Source: JBDRGD01 sp043818095 (GTDB lineage: Bacteria > Chloroflexota > Dehalococcoidia > Dehalococcoidales > RBG-16-60-22). From it: a stretch of DNA of 9,105 bases. Made by a program: the position numbers and the translations under genes. Positions within the stretch are counted from its first letter, which is position 1. Each line of letters begins with the position of its first letter. Shown here piece by piece: positions 1 to 5,488 of this stretch. The notes under the pieces were generated by a model. That model was not told where the DNA came from. It made no database searches and saw only the letters and a list, made by a program, of their open reading frames with translations. The stretch spans positions 1 to 9,105 of the forward strand of contig JBDRGD010000037.1 in the NCBI GenBank assembly GCA_043818095.1. Reading direction: 5' to 3'.

Positions 1-1
1 C

Positions 2-166
2 GCCGCAGATACCATCATCCCCGCCCTGCCCCTGATGGCGGACATGCGCCTGCGGGAAAGCCTGGAGGGGAAAGTCCCCGAGGTCTATACTATCGGCGAC
101 TGCGCGGAACCGCGCCTGATACTGGACGCGATTGCCGACGGTGCCCGCGCGGCGGAAGCCGTCTAA
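2..166 (+). CDS. C-terminal fragment of an FAD/NAD(P)-dependent reductase of the 2,4-dienoyl-CoA reductase / NADH oxidase family (partial, 5' end outside window)
   Basis: An open frame enters from the left edge and gives 54 residues before TAA at 164-166. The visible part contains ADTIIPALP and then VYTIGDCAEPRLILDAIADG followed by ARAAEAV. The GDC.EPR.I.DAI.DG..AA pattern is the hallmark C-terminal FAD-contacting strand and helix of the Old-Yellow-Enzyme-type multidomain reductases (2,4-dienoyl-CoA reductase FadH, bacterial NADH:flavin oxidoreductases), which reduce enoyl-CoA or related C=C bonds in the cytosol using FMN, FAD and a 4Fe-4S cluster. The FMN barrel and the cluster cysteines lie outside the window, so substrate class cannot be judged. 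The gene is convergent with the FAD gene at 163-1614 and their stop codons overlap. Other pyridine-nucleotide disulfide-type reductases share a similar GD motif, but the EPR.I.DAI spacing favours the dienoyl-CoA reductase group. Confidence 0.75.
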   Translation, partial: AADTIIPALPLMADMRLRESLEGKVPEVYTIGDCAEPRLILDAIADGARAAEAV

Positions 167-1614
167 CCGCGCCTGGCGGTGATATAAGCGGCGGCGTTTT
201 CCCCGGCGATGCGTCCCGAGTTCACCGCAAAGCCGAAGGCGCTCCCGGCCAGCTCCTGGCAGTAGGTCTCCGCTTCCCAGCCGCCCGTGTCCACCCCGGC
301 GGCGTAAAGCCCGGGGATGGACTCGCCCTGCCGATTCAAGACCGCCATCTCCCGGTTAATCTTGATACCCCCGATGGTGTTATGAAAGACGATGCCGCCC
401 CGCACGGCGTAGTACGGGGGCGTGCGCAGGGGCACCAGGTAACGGCGGTCCTTCCCGAAGACCGTGTCGTAACCGCATTCGCACAGCGAGTTATATTCGT
501 TGACTGTTGCCTCAAGCGCCCGTGGTTCGGCGCCTACCCAGCGGGCAATGCCGTCCCAGGAACCGGCGATTTTCACCTGGCCCTTGTCCGCCGCCTGTTG
601 CAGCTTCTCGGGGAGGTCCGGCAGCTTCGCCCTCAGCGCCATCAGGGACAGCCCCTTGGTCAGCCCTTCCGTGATGATTTTCCGCACCATCTCCTCATCG
701 AGAAGGGTGAAAGAGACCTTGTCCGGCTGGCGGCAGACGGCATTGGCGGAGATGGGGAAGCGGTAGCTGACCGTCTCGTCGGCGAAGCGCTCCCCGCGCT
801 TGTTCACCCAGAGGGTCTGCGGTTCTCCGGCGAGGGCGCTCAGATATGGAGCGCGCGGCACGCGGGGACCGAACATGTGCAGGATGCCCAGACCTTCCGT
901 GGCGGCGCCCGCCGCAATGGCCATCTCCAGCCCCTCCCCCATGTTGGGGGCGCCGTCCATGACCATCGTCTCCGTATAGCCGGGATAATACTGCTGCACC
1001 AGCGCCGTGTTGCCCCCGTAGCCGCCCGCGGCGATAACCACGCTGCCGGCAGCGATGGTGATTTCCCGGCCGCCGCTTTCCGCGATGACGCCGGTTACCC
1101 TGCCCTTATTATCGGTACGCAACTGGCGCGCCCGGCACTGTTTGAGCATCCTGCCGCCCAGAGCCTCGTAGCTGCGGATGAGCGCCCTGATGAGGGTGAC
1201 GCCGCGCCCGCGCACCAGGTGCCAGGTGGGAATCGGCTGGTTGGGGTAGTTCGGAAAAACGCCGTCGAAGACCACCCCCTTCGCCTCCAGCCAGGAGACG
1301 GTGTCCGCGGACTTTTCCAGGAAGACGCGCACGACGCGGGGGTCCAGTGTCCAGTGGGCGAAGTCCATCGCCGTCCGGAAAAGCCCTTCCACCCGGGCGT
1401 CGATGTTGAGTCGTTTCTGGAGGTCGCTTTCCGCGGCGAAGAGGCCCTCCGCCATGGCGGTATTGCCCCCGGGGACGCGCTGTTTTTCCAGGAGCAGCAC
1501 CTCCGCCCCGTTCTCCGCGGCGGCCACCGCCGCCGCCATGCCCCCTCCGCCCCCGCCGATAACCACCACCTCCGCGGCGAGCTTCTCCGGGGTGCTGCTT
1601 TTACTGGCTTTCAT
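163..1614 (-). CDS. FAD-binding protein of the fumarate reductase / 3-ketosteroid dehydrogenase flavoprotein superfamily
   Basis: This 483-residue soluble flavoprotein has no signal peptide, heme motif or membrane segment. Residues 15-44 form the Rossmann FAD site (VVVIGGGGGGMAAA, ending in the ribose-binding E43). Residues 188-202 (AAGSVVIAAGGYGGN) and 433-451 (IPGLYAAGVDTGG) are the other FAD-contacting segments. The capping domain carries NKRGERFADE (271-280) followed by R285, which lies where fumarate and urocanate reductases have their proton-donating Arg. HNTIGGIKIN (411-420) corresponds to the H-H-T-M-G-G motif, but with the second His changed to Asn. The usual N-R-L-G-G substrate-binding Arg is absent from the ELAGSAFGF segment (454-462). 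It is therefore probably a C=C reductase or dehydrogenase acting on something other than fumarate. GAGAGGG at 1623-1629, 8 nt before the ATG, supports this start. It is the last gene of the minus-strand run, 25 nt after the preceding MmgE/PrpD gene. Confidence 0.85.
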   Translation of the reverse strand: MKASKSSTPEKLAAEVVVIGGGGGGMAAAVAAAENGAEVLLLEKQRVPGGNTAMAEGLFAAESDLQKRLNIDARVEGLFRTAMDFAHWTLDPRVVRVFLEKSADTVSWLEAKGVVFDGVFPNYPNQPIPTWHLVRGRGVTLIRALIRSYEALGGRMLKQCRARQLRTDNKGRVTGVIAESGGREITIAAGSVVIAAGGYGGNTALVQQYYPGYTETMVMDGAPNMGEGLEMAIAAGAATEGLGILHMFGPRVPRAPYLSALAGEPQTLWVNKRGERFADETVSYRFPISANAVCRQPDKVSFTLLDEEMVRKIITEGLTKGLSLMALRAKLPDLPEKLQQAADKGQVKIAGSWDGIARWVGAEPRALEATVNEYNSLCECGYDTVFGKDRRYLVPLRTPPYYAVRGGIVFHNTIGGIKINREMAVLNRQGESIPGLYAAGVDTGGWEAETYCQELAGSAFGFAVNSGRIAGENAAAYITARRG

Positions 1615-1639
1615 CTCGTTATCCCTCTCGTGGTGAATT

Positions 1640-3064
1640 TTATAACACGATTTGCTGCATCAGTGTCTTCGTGTCCTTGACGGTCTCCAGCTCCATGAAC
1701 GACTTCACCGCCCGGTCGATCTTGTGGTGGGGCAGGAGCCAGGAGGCGTTCCGCTGGAACTTGTCGATGAGCACCTCGTCGGAGGCATACGCCTCGGTGG
1801 ACGGCGTGCCCCTGGGGTGAATCCGCTCCTCGCGGTAGGTCTTGCCCTTGGCGACGACCTCCACCGTGCCGATTTCGCTGGTGGGGTATTTCTGGCGGGT
1901 CTCGGCGAACCGGGGGTGGGGAACGACGGTCACCTTCTTCATGAACTCGCGCAGGCGCGGCTCGCGGATGGTATCCCAGTCGTTCCAGTCCTTCTTGGGG
2001 ACGCGGTAGGCCGCGCAGGCGAAGGGGTAAGTGGCGTGGAACTGGACGTCCATCTGGGTGACGATTTTGTTCTCGGTGAAAATGGGCAGTCCGACAATCG
2101 GCAGGCACTGAGCTTTCACGCTGGTGATGTCCTCCGCGTGCAGGTGGTTCTTCTCCATGATGGCTTCAAAGCCCTCCAGGGCGGTATGGGTCGCCGCGCA
2201 GTTGGGGTAGGACTTGTAGCGCATCCGGAGAATCAGCCAGCGCTCCCGCAGGTCTTTCATGATGCCTTCCGGGTCGAACTCCGTCACGCCGAAGTAGTGC
2301 CAGACGCCGTTGTCCTCGTCGAAAAGGGTCGTGTCCCCTTGGTAGCCCAGGCTGGCCAGGAGGACGGCGGTCATGGCGCTGTGGGCGAGCCAGCCCGACC
2401 CCGTCCCGTATTTGCTGCCCATCGCCATGGGGGAGGTGGAAAACCACTTGGCATAGTTCGATACCGGCACAAAATCGCCGGCAAGGGCGAGGGCGTGGGC
2501 TAGCCCCTCGCGGCCCAGCTTGAGGATTTTGCCCGCGCCCGCCGTCCCGCCGAAGATGCACTGGTTGGAACGGAACATGGGCGACCAGGGGAGCCCCTTC
2601 CGGGCTTTGCCGATGCCGCTGATGACGTCCCCGATGGTCTCCTGGGGGGTGGTGAAGCGCATCGGGATTTCGTGCGCCAGCGCCGTCGCCACGATGAGGT
2701 CTTTCCCGGAAGCCCCAACGCTTTCCGCGGCGGCGAGGGTGGGGGGAATCACGTTCAGCGAGACGTGGCCGGGCGGGGCGAGGATGGTGTCATAGTCCCA
2801 CGCGTTGACGAGCTCCGCGTTGGCGAAAGCGACGCTGGAGCAGGAGGCTTTGTCCCCGGTGCCGATGACGGAAGCCTCCGGCGCGCCCCCCAGCCTCCGG
2901 GAAAGCTCGATGGTAATCTTCCCCTTGTCGCTGGTGACCCCCGCCAGGGCGCAGCCGATAGCGTCCAGCAGGGCGCGCTTGGTCTCGTGCACCACCTCCG
3001 CGGGCAGGTCCTCAAACTTGATATTGATGACGTATCCGGCGAGCTCCGGCAGAAAACTTTTCAT
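1640..3064 (-). CDS. MmgE/PrpD family protein, second tandem copy
   Basis: This 474-residue cytosolic protein belongs to the MmgE/PrpD family (2-methylcitrate dehydratase, cis-aconitate decarboxylase, iminodisuccinate epimerase). The N-terminal helical domain starts LPELAGYVINIKFEDLP and continues to LLDAIGCALAG (32-42). The active-site segment WDYDTILAPPGHVS (89-102) keeps the conserved Asp (D90/D92) and His (H100). K218 in GSKYGTGSG lies where the family has its catalytic Lys, but the His normally three residues later is Thr. YKSYPNCAATHTALE (283-297) and DVQFHATYPFACAAY (339-353) are the usual later family motifs. The frame stays open upstream to 3232, but that stretch overlaps the previous gene. 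ATG at 3062-3064 begins the family-like N-terminus and follows AAGGAGG at 3078-3084, with a rather long 13-nt spacer and no other start in between. It lies 47 nt after its paralogue and 25 nt before the FAD gene. The exact reaction is unknown. Confidence 0.87.
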   Translation of the reverse strand: MKSFLPELAGYVINIKFEDLPAEVVHETKRALLDAIGCALAGVTSDKGKITIELSRRLGGAPEASVIGTGDKASCSSVAFANAELVNAWDYDTILAPPGHVSLNVIPPTLAAAESVGASGKDLIVATALAHEIPMRFTTPQETIGDVISGIGKARKGLPWSPMFRSNQCIFGGTAGAGKILKLGREGLAHALALAGDFVPVSNYAKWFSTSPMAMGSKYGTGSGWLAHSAMTAVLLASLGYQGDTTLFDEDNGVWHYFGVTEFDPEGIMKDLRERWLILRMRYKSYPNCAATHTALEGFEAIMEKNHLHAEDITSVKAQCLPIVGLPIFTENKIVTQMDVQFHATYPFACAAYRVPKKDWNDWDTIREPRLREFMKKVTVVPHPRFAETRQKYPTSEIGTVEVVAKGKTYREERIHPRGTPSTEAYASDEVLIDKFQRNASWLLPHHKIDRAVKSFMELETVKDTKTLMQQIVL

Positions 3065-3111
3065 GTCCTGGTCTTTTCCTCCTTGCTGAATTACCTTCGC
3101 AAAATCAGGCA

Positions 3112-4491
3112 CTAGGGGACGAGGAGGGCGAACAGCCGGTTCACGTCGTCCAACTTTTCCAGGTCGCGGGTCATCTCGATAATTTGCTCCGCGCTGCTTT
3201 CCTTGAGGGGCTTGATGGCGTAGGGCAGGCACTTCCGGAACTTGGCGAGAAGCGTCTCCTCGCTTACCGGGTTCTTGGGGTGCCCCACGGGATGAATGAC
3301 TTCTTTCATGAACTCTTTGCCCGATTTCGTCCGGACGGTTACCTTTCCGCCCCAGGGGTTGTCAGGGAAGGCCTGGGCGGGGTCGGCGGAGGTTTTGGTT
3401 ATCTCCAGGAGCCGGTGTATCTTCGGGTCTTTAATCGCTTCCTCGCTGAAGTCCTCGAACCAGGCGGTCCTCTTGAGGACCATCAGCGCCACCATGTAAG
3501 CGGCGCTGAACTGGGCGTCGACGTGGGTCTTGGGGAAGCTCTTGTCCGCCTCCGGCTTGCAGATAAGCGAGTAGCCGTAAGGGCTCAGGACGATATCGAT
3601 GGCGGCAACGTCTCCGGGGCGGATGTCGTTCGCGGTAACGATGTCCAGGGCAGCGTCCATGATGGGATGCCCGCCCCGGCAGGAGGGGTATATCTTGACG
3701 CTGGTCTGGGGCCCGTAGAAGACCTTACCCAGGTTGTGCGTCAGTGGGGCCAGGTCATGCTCCGGCTCGTGCACGTGGTAGTAACCGCAGTCGCCCTGCA
3801 GCACCTCTTTGGGACCGGTGATGCCGATTTGCGCCAGCAGCGCCGAGCGGATACAGTCGGCCGCCATGGTGCCGTGGGACATCCGTATCATCAGCTTCCC
3901 TTCCCGGATGGACTGTCCCTCGCTGACCGCCTCCCCCAGGGTCAGCCCCATGGCGTTCCCGGCGGTCTCCTCGTCCATGCCGAGGACCTTGATGACGCCG
4001 GCGGTAATCCCGAAGAATATCGAGGCGGGGGGACGCCACGGCTTGCCGGCCATGCCCTTGCGCGCCGCGACGAAACGGTAGATGACATCCTGGGCGAGGG
4101 CCATCGCGGTGAGGAACTGCTTGCCGCTGACTTTTCCCTTCATCTCGGCGGCGGGGACGATGGCCGGGAAGATATAGCCGCTGGGCTGGGCGCCGTGGGG
4201 CGATTCCAGCAGGTCACAGAGGTCACGGCAGCGCACCATGGGACCCAGGGCGAGGGCGGCGCTGATGGCCGGGACCTTCACGCCAAAGAGCGGGATGGTG
4301 CTTTGCGGCTTGCCGCCCCAGTCCTTCACCAGGTCCACGATTTCGCCGATGGCGTCCGCGGAAGACCCCGCGATGGCGCAGGCGATGGTGTCCAGGATTG
4401 AGTTTTTAGCGAAGTGGACCGCTTCCGGGGTCAGGTCCTCGTAACGGGTGTTGACGACGTACTTGACGATAGTCTGCATCAGGTCGGCCAT
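3112..4491 (-). CDS. MmgE/PrpD family protein, first tandem copy
   Basis: This 459-residue paralogue of the next gene downstream has the same domain order: N-terminal helical half with ILDTIACAIAG (32-42), lid domain with KIYPSCRGGHPIMDA (266-280), and HVDAQFSAAYMVAL (323-336). The active-site strip RDLCDLLESPHGAQPSG (89-105) aligns without gaps to the PrpD pattern LDFNDT...GHPSD. D90 and D93 are kept, but the catalytic His becomes Gln102, with a stray His at 99. The usual Lys position in the K-x-x-H motif is Arg203, while His206 is retained. The family acts on di- and tricarboxylates (dehydration, decarboxylation, epimerisation), and these changes make a standard 2-methylcitrate dehydratase assignment unsafe. 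The AAGGAGG ribosome site (4499-4505, 7-nt spacer) overlaps the TAA of the LUD gene, so translation of the two is probably coupled. Confidence 0.87.
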   Translation of the reverse strand: MADLMQTIVKYVVNTRYEDLTPEAVHFAKNSILDTIACAIAGSSADAIGEIVDLVKDWGGKPQSTIPLFGVKVPAISAALALGPMVRCRDLCDLLESPHGAQPSGYIFPAIVPAAEMKGKVSGKQFLTAMALAQDVIYRFVAARKGMAGKPWRPPASIFFGITAGVIKVLGMDEETAGNAMGLTLGEAVSEGQSIREGKLMIRMSHGTMAADCIRSALLAQIGITGPKEVLQGDCGYYHVHEPEHDLAPLTHNLGKVFYGPQTSVKIYPSCRGGHPIMDAALDIVTANDIRPGDVAAIDIVLSPYGYSLICKPEADKSFPKTHVDAQFSAAYMVALMVLKRTAWFEDFSEEAIKDPKIHRLLEITKTSADPAQAFPDNPWGGKVTVRTKSGKEFMKEVIHPVGHPKNPVSEETLLAKFRKCLPYAIKPLKESSAEQIIEMTRDLEKLDDVNRLFALLVP

Positions 4492-4503
4492 GGGTCTGCC
4501 TCC

Positions 4504-5364
4504 TTATATCCCGAGTTCTTCCCCGACGATGACAACGTGAATCCGTCCTTTCAGGGGGAGAAAGCTGCCCTCGATAATCGTGGTGGCGCGGCAGAGTCGC
4601 CATTCGTGACGGCAGTCCACGCACTTGCCGGTGGCGGCGCAGGGGATGCTGGCGTAGTCCGTGTGCCCGTGCAGCATGGCGTGCCGCCGGGCGTTCACCG
4701 GGGCGGCATACTCGTGTATCCGCGCCAGGGCTTCCTCGGTATCCTTGACAATCTTGTTGACCCCGACGGCGATGATGACCTTCTTCGGCCCGAAGACCAT
4801 GGGCGCCACGCGGTTGCCCACGCCGTCGATGTTGACCAGCTTGCCGTCGAGGGTGATGGCGTTGGTCCCGGTCAGAAAGACGTCCGCGTGGAACGCCTGC
4901 CGGTGCATGTCGTACCACGGCTCCGTCATCACCTTCACCAGGGGAGAGCCGTCCGCTTTCCTGACGAAGGGGTCGCTGACCGCGTTCTGGTTGCGCTCGA
5001 CCAGCGCCGAGACGACCCCGATGGCATCCATGGTCATGGAGTCGCCGCGGGAGACCGCGGCCCCCTCCGGAATCATCCCCAGGATAAGGTCGCGCGCCGC
5101 CCGGCGGTCCGCGGCGTAATAGCCCTCCATGTTCCTCTTGCGGAGGTTATCGATGATAATCTTGCTCAGGTGCTCGTAGTGAGCCACGGCGACCTCGCCG
5201 AGTTCCCCCTCCACCTTGAGGCGCTCCCGGTAATAGCCTTCCATCACCCCGCGGATATGTTTTTCGTAGTCGGTTTTCCGTTCCGGGGGGACCTCCCAGT
5301 CCAGCCTGACGCCGTTATCGTAATGCCATCTGCCTACGTCCTGGAAATCGTTCTCTTTCGCCAT
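4504..5364 (-). CDS. LUD-domain protein (LutC/YkgG-like, DUF162 family)
   Basis: This 286-residue cytosolic protein carries a LUD domain over about residues 70-286. The domain starts at LRKRNMEGYYAADRRAARD, followed by GDSMTMDAIG (107-116), ADVFLTGTNAITLDGKLVN (160-178) with IDGVGNRVAP after it, GPKKVIIAVGVNKIV (192-206) and the C-terminal RIHVVIVGEELG. A cysteine set C242, C248, C251, C258 (C-x5-C-x2-C-x6-C) could bind a metal or Fe-S cluster. LUD proteins share the ISOCOT fold with CoA-transferases. LutC belongs to an iron-sulfur lactate oxidase complex, but no LutA or LutB neighbour is seen, so a lactate role should not be assumed. About 70 residues precede the domain, longer than in simple LutC-like proteins. 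GAGGA at 5371-5375, 6 nt before ATG, fixes the start. It is the first gene after the internal promoter. Confidence 0.85.
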   Translation of the reverse strand: MAKENDFQDVGRWHYDNGVRLDWEVPPERKTDYEKHIRGVMEGYYRERLKVEGELGEVAVAHYEHLSKIIIDNLRKRNMEGYYAADRRAARDLILGMIPEGAAVSRGDSMTMDAIGVVSALVERNQNAVSDPFVRKADGSPLVKVMTEPWYDMHRQAFHADVFLTGTNAITLDGKLVNIDGVGNRVAPMVFGPKKVIIAVGVNKIVKDTEEALARIHEYAAPVNARRHAMLHGHTDYASIPCAATGKCVDCRHEWRLCRATTIIEGSFLPLKGRIHVVIVGEELGI

Positions 5365-5398
5365 GATAACTCCTCGTTTCGCGGCGGTGACGGCGGCA

Positions 5399-5429
5399 GA
5401 GCCCCGGCTGCCGGTCAGGGGTGGGGCTC
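5399..5429 (-). promoter_or_regulatory. Leader stem-loop in front of the LUD gene
   Basis: GAGCCCC at 5399-5405 pairs perfectly with GGGGCTC at 5423-5429, giving a 7-bp GC-rich stem around a 17-nt loop that itself contains CCGG-CAG-CCGG. It lies just downstream of the predicted transcription start and about 35 nt before the LUD start codon. No run of U follows on the minus strand, so it is a poor intrinsic terminator. It could be a 5' UTR structure, a partial attenuator for read-through, or chance in GC-rich DNA. Confidence 0.35.
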
Positions 5430-5442
5430 CATTGCCAGAGGC

Positions 5443-5471
5443 ACTTTACCGCTACGCCGGCGTTTTGTCAA
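5443..5471 (-). promoter_or_regulatory. Predicted sigma70-type promoter for LUD, MmgE/PrpD pair and FAD gene
   Basis: Reading the minus strand, a perfect TTGACA -35 box (5466-5471) is followed by an exactly 17-bp spacer and TAAAGT (5443-5448), which matches TATAAT at four of six positions including the first, second and last. It sits in the only large gap of the gene run (5365-5488, 124 bp), oriented toward the LUD gene. The start of transcription would be near 5436, giving a leader of about 70 nt. This was identified by consensus match only. Confidence 0.55.
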
Positions 5472-5488
5472 GAATTCTCCTTACCCCG

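Noticed and set aside
382..1680. Long plus-strand open frame opposite the FAD gene
   Set aside because: Low-complexity, His/Pro/Arg/Gly-rich translation without family motifs. It is the antisense shadow of a clear FAD protein in GC-rich DNA.
3065..3232. Upstream extension of the second MmgE/PrpD frame
   Set aside because: It would overlap the previous gene by about 120 bp and adds a basic, non-family N-terminus. ATG at 3062-3064 follows a ribosome site and begins the conserved fold.
3184..4401. Long plus-strand open frame opposite the first MmgE/PrpD gene
   Set aside because: No recognisable domain, no supported start. The opposite strand encodes a full-length family protein with a strong ribosome site.
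1640..4491. Assignment of the MmgE/PrpD genes as prpD (2-methylcitrate dehydratase)
   Set aside because: Active-site positions differ from PrpD and no prpB or prpC neighbours are present, so no gene symbol is given.
5399..5429. Stem-loop read as an intrinsic terminator of the CoA-transferase gene
   Set aside because: No T-rich tract follows on the minus strand, and it lies downstream of a good promoter. Kept only as a leader structure.
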